64,000 nt of DNA from Candidatus Baldrarchaeum yapensis. Lineage in GTDB: Archaea > Asgardarchaeota > Baldrarchaeia > Baldrarchaeales > Baldrarchaeaceae. The stretch spans positions 1-64,000 of the forward strand of contig JAEOSH010000004.1 of assembly GCA_016840465.1 (NCBI GenBank). The letters run 5' to 3'. How positions within the stretch are numbered: the first letter of the stretch is position 1; the number at the start of each line of letters is the position of its first letter. The notes beneath the pieces were generated by a model. The model was not told the DNA's origin. It saw nothing but the letters and a program-made list of their open reading frames with translations, and did not search any database. The translations under genes were made by a program, and so were the position numbers. Below, in pieces: positions 18,020 through 26,623 of the stretch.

Positions 18020-19741
18020 ATGACGGAAGAGCGTCCCTCCTGGGACGAGTATTTCATGGAGATTGCTCATATTGTCAAGAAGAGGTCGACATGCCTCCGC
18101 AGAAAGGTGGGTGCCGTTCTGGTAAAGGATCGGAGGATTCTGGCTACCGGATATAACGGAGCGCCGAAGGGGCTACCACATTGCGCCGAAGTTGGGTGTA
18201 TGCGCATAGAATTGAACATACCATCAGGAGAGAGGCACGAGTTGTGCTTGACTCCGGAAGTGGAGATATTAACGGAGGAAGGGTTCAAGGCGATACGGGA
18301 TGTTATCGCCGGTGAGCGCGTTATGACCCATGAGGGAGTTTTCAGGCCCGTGGAGAAGGTTATAGTGCGTGAATACAACGGCCCGGTCCTTGTCATAAAA
18401 CCTAAAGGTCTTCTTCCGGTGAGGTTAACACCTGAACATCCCGTGCTCGCGATCAGGACTGTTAGACGTGTAAATGACCGAAAGGCGATATGCAAAGAAG
18501 CATGTGTGAATAGGGTTAAGGAGAGATGTAGTAGGCCGTTTCAGGATTATAAGGAGGAATGGGTGCCCGCAGCATGCTTGAACTACGGCGATCTCCTTGT
18601 GTTTTGTTTTGACAATAGAGTTTGCAAGTTAAAGGAACTAGATCTGGCAAAGTATGTGGATCCGCCTCCGGATCTTTACATAAGAGTTCTTAGGGCGAGG
18701 GAGAGCGATCTCTTATATTGCGATATTGACGAAATTTATGGGATGAGCCGTGCGGTTGCGTGGCAATGGATGCACGGAAGCGCCCCAAGAAGTCATATAA
18801 TAGTTAGGAACGGCATGTTGCACATGGAGACTAGCTCCAGTAAGGACATACCGGCGGTTATTGAGGTAAATCCAGATTTGTTGTGGCTATTTGGTATGTA
18901 TTTGGCCGAGGGGTACTCATCTGGGAATCAGGTAGTTTTTTGCCTCAATGTCGAGGAAGGAGAACTTGCTGAGCGAATAGTTTCGATCATGAAGGAGCAT
19001 TTTGGGCTCACTCCGTACAAGCGTGGGAATGGAGCATCATTGCGTATTGTTTATTCATCAAAGATCCTAGCCACCGTATTTGCGAGAATGTTGGGCAGCA
19101 ACTCATATGACATGAGATTGCCTCAAGATTTCATGCTTCTTCCGCCATCACTCCAGTATTATATATTTTCCGGGTGGATTCAGGGCGACGGTCATGAGGA
19201 TGATCATGAAATATGTGCAACAACTACATCGAGGATTCTTGCTTTACAGATGTTCCAAATATGTCTTAGACTCGGAAAGATTCCATCTTTAGACGTTCAG
19301 CCGCCTAGGCCTCGTGTGAGATCCAAGATGTATAGGCTTGTATTGAAGAAGAGACCAAAAGTTGCAACAAGATACTTGCGTGGTAATAAACTCTACACGC
19401 CAGTTTCTCAGATAAGGATTGAGAATTACCACGGAGCCGTTTACAATTTGGAGGTAAGCGAAGCGCACTCTTATACAACTACGTCCTTTGTAGTTCATAA
19501 TTGTCGTGGGGTGCATGCGGAGCAAAATGCAATAATTCAGGCGGCTGTTTTCGGGGTTAGCACAAAGGGGGCCACTCTTTATTGTACCACATTCCCCTGC
19601 GTGATATGCGCGAAGATGATAATAAATGCGGAGATAAAGGAGGTAGTTTATGACGACGATTATGAGGATAAGTTGGCAAAAAAGTTGCTGGAGGAGGCGG
19701 GTATAAAGGTTAGGAGATTTCGGCTACATTCCAAAGATTAA
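18020..19741 (+). CDS. dCMP deaminase with in-frame intein
   Basis: Host protein about 154 residues after splicing; precursor 573 residues from ATG 18020. N-extein: [33 protein letters not shown] and [15 protein letters not shown]-extein: [15 protein letters not shown] with the HAE zinc/proton-shuttle motif, and [12 protein letters not shown] with the two zinc cysteines (PCxxC). The enzyme deaminates dCMP to dUMP for thymidylate synthesis. The intein interrupts it immediately before the catalytic HAE motif, so activity requires splicing. Joining HEL to CRGVHAEQ restores the family sequence exactly. Confidence 0.95.
   Translation: MTEERPSWDEYFMEIAHIVKKRSTCLRRKVGAVLVKDRRILATGYNGAPKGLPHCAEVGCMRIELNIPSGERHELCLTPEVEILTEEGFKAIRDVIAGERVMTHEGVFRPVEKVIVREYNGPVLVIKPKGLLPVRLTPEHPVLAIRTVRRVNDRKAICKEACVNRVKERCSRPFQDYKEEWVPAACLNYGDLLVFCFDNRVCKLKELDLAKYVDPPPDLYIRVLRARESDLLYCDIDEIYGMSRAVAWQWMHGSAPRSHIIVRNGMLHMETSSSKDIPAVIEVNPDLLWLFGMYLAEGYSSGNQVVFCLNVEEGELAERIVSIMKEHFGLTPYKRGNGASLRIVYSSKILATVFARMLGSNSYDMRLPQDFMLLPPSLQYYIFSGWIQGDGHEDDHEICATTTSRILALQMFQICLRLGKIPSLDVQPPRPRVRSKMYRLVLKKRPKVATRYLRGNKLYTPVSQIRIENYHGAVYNLEVSEAHSYTTTSFVVHNCRGVHAEQNAIIQAAVFGVSTKGATLYCTTFPCVICAKMIINAEIKEVVYDDDYEDKLAKKLLEEAGIKVRRFRLHSKD
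18245..19501 (+). mobile_element. Intein with LAGLIDADG homing endonuclease
   Basis: 419 residues. Starts at Cys1 in [17 protein letters not shown] (block A), has a block-B-like LTPEHPVLA, and ends FVVHN (block G) followed by extein Cys+1. Two dodecapeptide-like motifs, [10 protein letters not shown] and [10 protein letters not shown], mark a LAGLIDADG endonuclease; both acidic residues (E and D) are present, so DNA cleavage may still be possible. The penultimate residue is His as in canonical class 1 inteins. Insertion at the most conserved catalytic motif is typical of intein homing. Confidence 0.93.
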
Positions 19742-20117
19742 TTGTCAGATTTGCATAACTGTTATTTAAACGGAAGTTTTATTGCCAATTTTTTATCTAG
19801 TTGCTTTTGTATAGCCACAAGTCGATTACTTTCAATAATCCCTCTCTACGGTTTATTTTTCCAATACGTGAATTTTCTAGGAGATTAAATATTAAAATTG
19901 CAAATTTTTCATCTCGTAGATTAAATATCTTTCTCTAATACAATTAATTGGGGTGCAGGTCAATGGCACCAGGCGTCGGGTGCGACCCGGCTCCCCTATA
20001 ACAATGCACATAAAATACCACGGCATCACAACATATTTTTTATTTTAGGAAAATTAATCGGATTTTGATCTCGTGATCAAATTTAAATTGCTCCCCGTGA
20101 ACTTTTCTCGACGTGCC
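19742..20117. other. Intergenic containing a GC-rich structured element
   Basis: AT-rich gap between the dCMP deaminase and DUF371 genes. The only notable content is the compact GC-rich element at 19950-19996, listed separately. AT-rich runs near 19860-19945 and 20035-20065 could hold TATA boxes. Confidence 0.5.
19950..19996 (+). ncRNA. Candidate structured RNA (unknown class)
   Basis: A 47-nt GC-rich island: GGGG (19950-19953) can pair with CCCC (19993-19996), enclosing hairpin GGTGC...GCACC (about 19952-19970) and hairpin CGGGT/ACCCG with a GCG loop (about 19977-19989). Compact GC-rich structures in AT-rich intergenic DNA are the usual signature of structured RNAs in thermophiles. It superficially resembles a tRNA without an anticodon arm. 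Strand is uncertain; no known family recognised. Confidence 0.35.
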
Positions 20118-20555
20118 ATGAGCGATGTGGTTGTTGAGAGGTTGATTGCACGCGGTCATCCAAATATAAGGGCGACTCATAGAACCACACTCGAAATTAC
20201 GAAGGAGCGTCACCTGACGCCGCGTGGAGATTGCATAATAGCGGTGGGTGCGACCAAGGGACTTAGGGACTTCAGTGATGAATTTAAGAAACTTGCCAGG
20301 AGATCCGATACGGAAATAATTCTGATAATAGAGGTCGATCGCCTTAGGGATGTTGTGAGGGGGTTTGGCGATCCGAGATTGACGTTCGATCATCCTACCG
20401 ATATCGTCTGCCGGAAAAGTACTTACACTTGTGGCAGGACGCTGATGGTGAGGTGCAACAAGGCGGCCGTTGACATAGACAGGAGAATCGTGGAGCGGAT
20501 GAAAGATCCCTCATCGGTAGTGGAGATCACGATTATCGCGCGAAGCCTCACCTGA
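20118..20555 (+). CDS. DUF371 family protein
   Basis: 145 residues from ATG 20118 (MSDVVVERLIARGHPNIRAT). GHPNIRATHRTTLEITKE and LTPRGDCIIAVGATKG are the conserved core of DUF371, a small archaeal family of unknown function; CRKST near the C-terminal third is also typical. The upstream ATG at 20073 is in frame, but adds residues not found in the family core. Its 3-prime end overlaps the convergent methyltransferase gene by 8 bases. Confidence 0.85.
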   Translation: MSDVVVERLIARGHPNIRATHRTTLEITKERHLTPRGDCIIAVGATKGLRDFSDEFKKLARRSDTEIILIIEVDRLRDVVRGFGDPRLTFDHPTDIVCRKSTYTCGRTLMVRCNKAAVDIDRRIVERMKDPSSVVEITIIARSLT

Positions 20556-21648
20556 TTCTTCCATCAACGACGACCTGCCACTTTCGTGGTGCATACTCTC
20601 TCACAACTCTCGTACTCAGGATTTCCTCTAAGATTCTTCCGCTTCTCTCGACACCTTTTCTCAGAATCTCTACCGCCTCTCCTTTCGGATCCTGGCCGCC
20701 AGTAATCGTGTAAAAGTGGACGATTCCACCCTCGCTTCGCAATCCTATACATGCAACATCGATGAACTGATGAGCGTAAAGAGGCAAATTCATAATCACT
20801 CTCGTGGCCTTCCCTCTAAGCCTGCTCGGAACGATGTCGCGTGCATCTCCGAGTAACGGTATAACTTCTCCCTTAAGCTTGTTTAACTCGATGTTTCTGC
20901 GAAGGCACTCGATAGCGTGGGGATTCTTATCTATCGCAAAGACAGTTGACGCGGTGCGTTTTGCTATGAGAATGGCGAATGGTCCAACCCCCGTGAACAT
21001 GTCGATGACAACCTCATTGTCGGATACTTGAGATGCCACCCTCAAATGTTCAGTCGAAAGCCTAGGACTGAAATACACATTCGCAACGTCGACGTAAAAC
21101 AGGCATCCATGCTCTCTGTGAATCGTCGTAGTTCGCTTATCCCCCGCAATATGTATGAGCTTTCTAACTCTGAACTCCGTATCCACGGGGCCCACCTTCG
21201 CGAAGACCGCCCTCACGTTCTTATGCACCCTCATTATAGCTCTTCCTATCTCCTCACCGTACCTCATGACCTCCTGCGGCACCTCGATGACCGCAATATC
21301 CCCTATTATGTCAAATGACCTACGAACCTCCGCCAGTGCGTCCTCCGGAATTTTCCCGGCCAGAACCTCTTTAATGCTTCGGGGCCCTATTCGAACTTTC
21401 TCGAAATTCTCCACTACGAACGATACATCGGCAATTTCCTTGAGCGTTTGGAGATCCTCCGAAGATGGTTCCCTAGAGAGGGGGAAAACCACATGACTTT
21501 CAGTTCTTTTAACCCTAAGGTTCTTATCCAGCAGACTTCTCTCCAATAAAAATTTTCTAACTTTTTCGGCGGAACTTTTCTGCACTTTAATGCCGATCCT
21601 TTTCTGGAGGACAATGTTGAAATCGGGAGACAATGTCCACACCCACAA
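20548..21648 (-). CDS. trm5: tRNA (guanine37-N1)-methyltransferase, Trm5 family
   Basis: 366 residues. D2-type region GDIAVIEVPQEVMRYGEEIGRAIMRVHKNVRAVFAK and GPVDTEFRVRKLIHIAGD, then a Rossmann SAM domain: ANVYFSPRLSTEHLRVA, VIDMFTGVGPFAILIAK (SAM motif), VFAIDKNPHAIECLRRNIELN, and RVIMNLPLYAHQF (NLP motif). It methylates N1 of G37, needed for reading-frame maintenance and, in archaea, the first step of wyosine synthesis. An N-terminal D1-like segment is present. The true start may be internal (TTG 21633). Confidence 0.92.
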   Translation of the reverse strand: MWVWTLSPDFNIVLQKRIGIKVQKSSAEKVRKFLLERSLLDKNLRVKRTESHVVFPLSREPSSEDLQTLKEIADVSFVVENFEKVRIGPRSIKEVLAGKIPEDALAEVRRSFDIIGDIAVIEVPQEVMRYGEEIGRAIMRVHKNVRAVFAKVGPVDTEFRVRKLIHIAGDKRTTTIHREHGCLFYVDVANVYFSPRLSTEHLRVASQVSDNEVVIDMFTGVGPFAILIAKRTASTVFAIDKNPHAIECLRRNIELNKLKGEVIPLLGDARDIVPSRLRGKATRVIMNLPLYAHQFIDVACIGLRSEGGIVHFYTITGGQDPKGEAVEILRKGVERSGRILEEILSTRVVREYAPRKWQVVVDGRIR

Positions 21649-21739
21649 CCACGTACATTCTCAAAATCGAGATTCTTCAGGTATATGGGTAGGATCAGAA
21701 ATATTTTCGCGAACGTCAGAAATTTTCTCGGGTGATACC

Positions 21740-22891
21740 TTGCGGGCATCTCTATTGCCCCATATTGCCCTACTTTCCATAATTCTGATCACCTATACAA
21801 GTATAACGATCCTATTCCCAGTGATCCCGCTTTATGCATCGTTTCTCGGAGCATCCAAATCGGAAGTTGGACTTATCGTTGGCATCTTCAGTTACGTTGC
21901 GGCGTTGCTCCTAATACCTTTCGGAGCTCTCTCCGACAGATTCAGCCGACCAGCAATATTAATGTTAGGAATCGCCCTCCTCTCATCCGCATATCTCCTT
22001 TACCTCGCCATTGCGTCAACAAGAGATCTGTTTGTCGTTAGGATTGTGCATGGCGCGGTAATTGCCCTCCTTCTACCCACTATAACAGCGCTAATAATAG
22101 ATCTTTCTCCTCACGAGAGGAGGGGCGCGTATGTGGGCGTCATGAGTATGGCTATGCAGGTGGGGTTCGTTTTCGGACCGCTAATCGGCGGAATACTTCT
22201 AAGCGTCTACGGGTATCATGGAACATTCATCGCATGTGCAATGCTCGCAATTGTGTGCGTAGCTCCTTGTGGCATCCTGGTAATGAGAAGGAACTTCGTG
22301 AGCAAGATGAGTGCATACTCCCCTGAGGAGTCATCCTTTTGGAACAGGAAAGTTCTCGCGGCGTTGCTGATACCTGCACTTGCAACATTAACCTCGGGAA
22401 CAATAGTATTCTCGGTGCCCCTTTTCGTCAAAGAAATGGGTATGGGTAGTGTGGAGGCGGGTGTTGCCATTTCCTCTATGTATGTTACATCCGCAGCGAT
22501 GAGGATTCCCGCAGGTGTCTTATCTGACATAAAGGGAAGAGTAAAGGTAATACTGGCCGGAATCTTCATAGAAGGAGTCGCAACTACGATGTACTACTTA
22601 ACGAGCGATTGGGTGGGGGTATTGCTCGTTTCTGCCACCGTGGGCATCGGTATGGGGATGGTAATGCCCGCATCCATCGCAATGCTTGGGGATTTTCTCC
22701 CACATGAGAGGAGGGGTATGGGAATGGGGATGATGAGCGCCTCGATGCAGCTTGGCATAGCGCTGGGCGCTTCCACGATGGGGGTTGTTGCCGAATACCT
22801 GGGATTCCGGCTAATGTACGTCATTTGTGGCACGGTACAGCTGGTACTAGCATCGGCGGTAGCCCTAGCCTTCTTCTTACTACGCTCGTAA
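21740..22891 (+). CDS. MFS transporter
   Basis: About 384 residues from TTG 21740 (GGGTGAT just upstream); the frame is open back to ATG 21590, but that part overlaps the divergent methyltransferase and is not membrane-like. Twelve hydrophobic segments. FGALSDRFSRPAILMLG between segments 2 and 3 is the MFS signature loop, and a related motif GVLSDIKGRVKVILAG appears in the second half. DLSPHERRGAYVG and DFLPHERRGMGMG are the paired loops after segments 4 and 10. Substrate unknown; probably drug or metabolite efflux. Confidence 0.88.
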   Translation: MRASLLPHIALLSIILITYTSITILFPVIPLYASFLGASKSEVGLIVGIFSYVAALLLIPFGALSDRFSRPAILMLGIALLSSAYLLYLAIASTRDLFVVRIVHGAVIALLLPTITALIIDLSPHERRGAYVGVMSMAMQVGFVFGPLIGGILLSVYGYHGTFIACAMLAIVCVAPCGILVMRRNFVSKMSAYSPEESSFWNRKVLAALLIPALATLTSGTIVFSVPLFVKEMGMGSVEAGVAISSMYVTSAAMRIPAGVLSDIKGRVKVILAGIFIEGVATTMYYLTSDWVGVLLVSATVGIGMGMVMPASIAMLGDFLPHERRGMGMGMMSASMQLGIALGASTMGVVAEYLGFRLMYVICGTVQLVLASAVALAFFLLRS

Positions 22892-22996
22892 GTGCCGGAC
22901 CATATATGCCGGATTGTTAATTTTAAAAGCAACAACCTAACCTATTTCATGAACGTGTTCCCAGGCGCCCGTTCACGCTTTTAAAACCAATAAAGG

Positions 22997-23917
22997 TTGT
23001 CTCCTATGAGTGGGGTGCAGATATTCCCCGTAATATACCCAATACACATAGTGAGGGCGTGGAGGGTCTTCAATGAAATAGAAGACGGAAAGCCTATGAC
23101 AGAGGCTGTTAGAAAGGTTGCAAGCATCTTTAAAATAAAGGAATCGACTGCAAGGACGTATGTGCGGTCTCTGATCTCCCTGGACCTCGTCGAAAAGAGG
23201 GACGGAAATTTATACAAGAAGTTCTCGCCGAAAAATTATGCGGAGTTCAGAGATCAGGTTGTGCAGAAAGTCTGGAGCAAGGCCGGTGGACTTCTAGAAA
23301 AGGCCATAGAGCATCTAAGAAGGAACGGAGTTTCTCCTTCTCCAGCGGCAATATCCGCGGTACTGTCCTCCTGGGGCTATAGGGTTTCGGAGTGGAGAGT
23401 GCGCAGTGCAATAAGCATGCTTACAAAAGCGGGCCTTGTCATGAGATCGAGAACCTTACATGTGCAGCAACCGCCGAAGACGGAGGATTATCCCACTACT
23501 GTCGCAATAGAGTTGATGAAGGCCATGGGTGGAAAGGCGGTGGCGAGAAGGCTGGCCACCGAGATGATAAAGTGCGGGATGACGAGAGATGAAGTCCTGC
23601 GTGCGATAAATACGTTGCTCGTAAGCGGCAAAATGAAGAATTATGATGTTCCTGATGCTGTTTACACGGCATGCGGAAGGGTTTTGGAGAATAAAGGGCT
23701 GGAGACCCTGTATAAACCCGTACAGGTTACGCGTAAGGAGTTGGAATCGTATCTTGGGGACTTGCCGGATGAGATTAGGAGGGACATTATCCAAAAATTG
23801 CTGGACTTTGGGTCTAGAAGGCCCGATATTGTGCTCATTGTAAAGAAAGGGACCGACTTTGATGTAGTATTCAAAAAACTGTGGGATGAGGATCACAGGT
23901 TTTTCCTAGAAGTATGA
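22997..23917 (+). CDS. Multi-winged-helix protein, unknown target
   Basis: 306 residues. Residues about 30-75 (AVRKVASIFKIKESTARTYVRSLISLDLVEKRDGNLYKKF) are a winged helix. Residues about 108-150 (ISAVLSSWGYRVSEWRVRSAISMLTKAGLVMRSRTLHV) and 170-225 (ATEMIKCGMTRDEVLRAINTLLVSGKMKN) look like two more. This suggests a DNA-binding regulator or chromosome-associated protein. It stands alone, convergent with the gene at 23929. Confidence 0.7.
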   Translation: MSPMSGVQIFPVIYPIHIVRAWRVFNEIEDGKPMTEAVRKVASIFKIKESTARTYVRSLISLDLVEKRDGNLYKKFSPKNYAEFRDQVVQKVWSKAGGLLEKAIEHLRRNGVSPSPAAISAVLSSWGYRVSEWRVRSAISMLTKAGLVMRSRTLHVQQPPKTEDYPTTVAIELMKAMGGKAVARRLATEMIKCGMTRDEVLRAINTLLVSGKMKNYDVPDAVYTACGRVLENKGLETLYKPVQVTRKELESYLGDLPDEIRRDIIQKLLDFGSRRPDIVLIVKKGTDFDVVFKKLWDEDHRFFLEV

Positions 23918-23928
23918 GATGACCGCTA

Positions 23929-24270
23929 TTATGCTTCCTCCATCTGCTCCTCTCCAAAGGTGAGTAGAGAGAAAACTATGTGGTACCCGAGCACTATTTT
24001 CCCCTCACTCAGCAACCTCATTACCTCCTCATCTCTGCTCTCCACAAGTTCACGGAATTCGGACAGAGTATATGGAATTACGTTAAACTTCTGCCTCAGA
24101 CCCTCCGCAACCATCTCTCTCCTTTTATCAAACGATACGTCCTTAAAGGTATCCGATACTATCAGTAGATCCTTCTCTCGTATCACTAAAACCTTAGGGC
24201 TTAATGTCTCCACCATTGTGAGCAATTCGGAAACTTCACGATCGAACATCTGGACCACGCCCATCGACAT
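23929..24270 (-). CDS. Small nucleotidyltransferase-fold-like protein
   Basis: 113 residues. VLVIREKDLLIVSDTFKDVSFDKRREMVAEGLRQKFNVIPYTLSEFRELVES resembles the second half of a minimal nucleotidyltransferase (DxLIVSD strand followed by the segment RRxMV and YTxxEF), but the GSxxxG P-loop-like motif and first Asp that should precede it are missing. It may therefore be a non-catalytic member. Possible starts: ATG 24270, 24264 or 24246. Confidence 0.55.
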   Translation of the reverse strand: MSMGVVQMFDREVSELLTMVETLSPKVLVIREKDLLIVSDTFKDVSFDKRREMVAEGLRQKFNVIPYTLSEFRELVESRDEEVMRLLSEGKIVLGYHIVFSLLTFGEEQMEEA

Positions 24271-24473
24271 ATGCCTCTAGGTCGATTATGCTAATCCTAA
24301 AAAAGAGTTTTCCACAGGGATGTTGCCGGGTGTATCGAACTAACGGAGTGTCGGCATACTGCCCATGAAGGAGAGCAACGTCCTTTCTCAAAAACTATAT
24401 ATCTGCGGGTTCACAACTCTTTTTTTGGCACTCCTCTTAATGGCATATGGGCCTGCGGAGAGGTGTGCACTCC

Positions 24474-25433
24474 GTGCCAAAGGTATTCGCCGTTTTCTTA
24501 ATTCACAAAGACGGAACAACCCTGTTTTCGAAAACCTATGTGACCGGATGGAGCGATACCGAACTCGTAACTGGCTACATAACAGCGCTCTCATCGCTCG
24601 CCAGAGAAATTTCGCCAGATAAGAGGGGTGCGCTCAGATCCATTGACGCGGGGGAGGTGAAATTCCTCCTGGAAAGTGGAAGGAACATTCTCGGCGCACT
24701 TGCTGTCGACTTTGAGGATAGATATTCGAGGGATGCGCTTAGGATGATAGTAGACAGGTTTGAGCAAAGATATTCAGCGGAATTGGAAGAGTGGGACGGC
24801 GATTTGTCGAAGTTTGAGGATTTTGAGCAGGATTTGGAGAAGATCTTGCGGATAATTACGATCAGGGAATTTCACATCCCCCACCTCGTTAAGAGGACGG
24901 CATCTGATGTCAAGATCAATAGAGATTACTGGCCGATCGTGAGCGCAATAAACGGCCAGCGGACAATAGAGGAAATTTCGAGGGAGGTGGAGGTCGGACT
25001 GGAAGAGACAATAGAGAGGATAAAGGATCTCATGAGGGATGGCATTGTCACCGTCGACATACTTTATCCGTCGAGATACGCGGCATCGGTCGGAGAGGAA
25101 CTGATCGCGCGTGCCTTTCGGGAACTATCGAAGATCCTCGGGGCCAAAATTGCGAAGAAGTACCTCATACGTAGCATGGGCGCATTTGAGGAATATCTCG
25201 ACATAAGGGACACGGTTGTTAGAATGAAGAACATAGAACTGCTAAGCTGGTCGTACTTACCCGCTGAAATATTCAATATTGCCGTGAATGCGGTGCAGAA
25301 ACTTGCAGACGTGGCCGGGAAAATTATCGGCGCCGTCTCCAGAAGAATTGCCGAGAAGGTTAGAAAATCTGTCTTGGAGGAACATATAAGTGAACTCGGA
25401 AGGTTGCATATCATCGAAAGGGGTGAACTCTGA
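24474..25433 (+). CDS. Longin-like N-terminal domain protein
   Basis: About 319 residues from GTG 24474 (GAGAGGTG upstream; ATG 24447 also possible). VFAVFLIHKDGTTLFSKTYVTG, then LITALSSLAREIS-like helix, NILGALAVDFEDRYSRDALRMIVDRFEQRYSAELEEW reads as a longin/roadblock-type alpha-beta domain. Residues about 160-210 (WPIVSAINGQRTIEEISREVEVGLEETIERIKDLMRDGIVTV) are a winged-helix-like segment. The C-terminal part is helical. Longin domains bind small GTPases in eukaryotic trafficking; a Ras-like GTPase is encoded 7 kb away. TGATG couples it to the membrane gene at 25433. Confidence 0.6.
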   Translation: MPKVFAVFLIHKDGTTLFSKTYVTGWSDTELVTGYITALSSLAREISPDKRGALRSIDAGEVKFLLESGRNILGALAVDFEDRYSRDALRMIVDRFEQRYSAELEEWDGDLSKFEDFEQDLEKILRIITIREFHIPHLVKRTASDVKINRDYWPIVSAINGQRTIEEISREVEVGLEETIERIKDLMRDGIVTVDILYPSRYAASVGEELIARAFRELSKILGAKIAKKYLIRSMGAFEEYLDIRDTVVRMKNIELLSWSYLPAEIFNIAVNAVQKLADVAGKIIGAVSRRIAEKVRKSVLEEHISELGRLHIIERGEL

Positions 25434-25732
25434 TGGAGTTTCCGGTACCATCGACAGATATGCTACTAGACACTATCTTCACAATAATATTTGTGATAAT
25501 TACCATAAGTAGCATCGTTTGCGCGTATACTCTCTCCAAGGGAAAACTCGCAAAATCGTATTATGTTTCGGCAACCGGCGGAATCATCGGACTTCTAAAC
25601 CACTCATTAAGTCTCTCCCGCATCACATTACCGTTTCAGTGGTTTCCCGTGGCTCTTGACATGTTCGCCCTATTGTTGATAGCCGTGGCACTGGCACACA
25701 TGGCATCTACCTATTACTCGGAGTGGAAGTAA
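25433..25732 (+). CDS. Small membrane protein, coupled to longin-like gene
   Basis: 99 residues with three hydrophobic segments (about 10-35, 46-62, 72-92): TIFTIIFVIITISSIVCAYTL, then YYVSATGGIIGLL and FPVALDMFALLLIAVALAHM. Its ATG shares a base with the upstream stop (TGATG), so translation is probably coupled. It could be the membrane anchor for the longin-like protein. No family recognised. Confidence 0.65.
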   Translation: MEFPVPSTDMLLDTIFTIIFVIITISSIVCAYTLSKGKLAKSYYVSATGGIIGLLNHSLSLSRITLPFQWFPVALDMFALLLIAVALAHMASTYYSEWK

Positions 25733-25734
25733 TG

Positions 25735-26619
25735 TCACCTCCGCTCACCGAGTTTAAGAGCAATGTATCGTGCCACCTCCCGCGCAACATTCAACCCTGT
25801 AGTTTTCTCGAGCCCTTCAAACCCGAAGAACGCATTCCATTCAAGAAGATACACGGAGTTGTCGATGCCCGGAAGCAAATCCAGCCCGTACATGTCAAGT
25901 CCGGTAATTTCAGTAATCATCGGAGCTATTTGTTCCGCAACCCGTACACACTCGAATGCGACCTTACTAACCCTCCCCATTTCCTCTATTTTGAGACCCT
26001 GACCTCCGCAGTGGATGTTATGACGAAAGTCCCGCTCATTATACCTGGCGAAACTTGCTACAACCCTTCCCCCGATAACAATCGATCTTACATCATAATT
26101 GGGATTATGAATGTACTTCTGAAGAAAAATGCATCCATATTTCCGGAGGAGTTCCTCTAACAACTTGGGGGCAAACTCGTTCCATTCTATGAGTTGAACA
26201 CCTAATCCGCGGCCGGATGCCAGAGGCTTAAAAACAACCCTACGGTGCGACTTCAAAAAACTAACCGCCGCGTCGATGTCTCTTGTAACAAGCGTATCCG
26301 GCATCTTAACATGATTCCTCAAATACTTCGACCATAATAGGTAGATACTGGCTTTGTCGGAGTTCTCCACTGCTTCCTTTCTGTTGATAACGTAGACCCC
26401 CTGCCTCTCAAACTCCTCGAGCACACAAAACTGAAAAACCATCGACACCGTGGGATCATACCTGTGCCAAACCACTCGGGGAAGATTCTCACCCTTAAAC
26501 GGTAACGTTATCTCATTCCATGAAAAAATCGAATGCAACACTCCTAACTTTTCCAGTTCCTCGGAAACCCTCTCAACCTCATAGCTTATCTTTCCACATA
26601 ATATCCACACGGATGACAT
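25735..26619 (-). CDS. RimK-like ATP-grasp ligase
   Basis: 294 residues. ATP-grasp features: VVFKPLASGRGLGVQLIE (glycine-rich ATP-binding loop), CIFLQKYIHNPNYDVRSIVIGGRVVASFAR, and MYGLDLLPGIDNSVYLLEWNAFFGFEGLE (metal-binding Asp/Glu and Asn). RimK/LysX relatives attach an amino acid to a carboxylate, for example in ribosomal protein S6, coenzyme F420 tail or LysW modification. No LysW-like carrier or partner gene is nearby, so the substrate is open. Last gene of the minus-strand run beginning at 30239. Confidence 0.85.
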   Translation of the reverse strand: MSSVWILCGKISYEVERVSEELEKLGVLHSIFSWNEITLPFKGENLPRVVWHRYDPTVSMVFQFCVLEEFERQGVYVINRKEAVENSDKASIYLLWSKYLRNHVKMPDTLVTRDIDAAVSFLKSHRRVVFKPLASGRGLGVQLIEWNEFAPKLLEELLRKYGCIFLQKYIHNPNYDVRSIVIGGRVVASFARYNERDFRHNIHCGGQGLKIEEMGRVSKVAFECVRVAEQIAPMITEITGLDMYGLDLLPGIDNSVYLLEWNAFFGFEGLEKTTGLNVAREVARYIALKLGERR

Positions 26620-26623
26620 TCCT

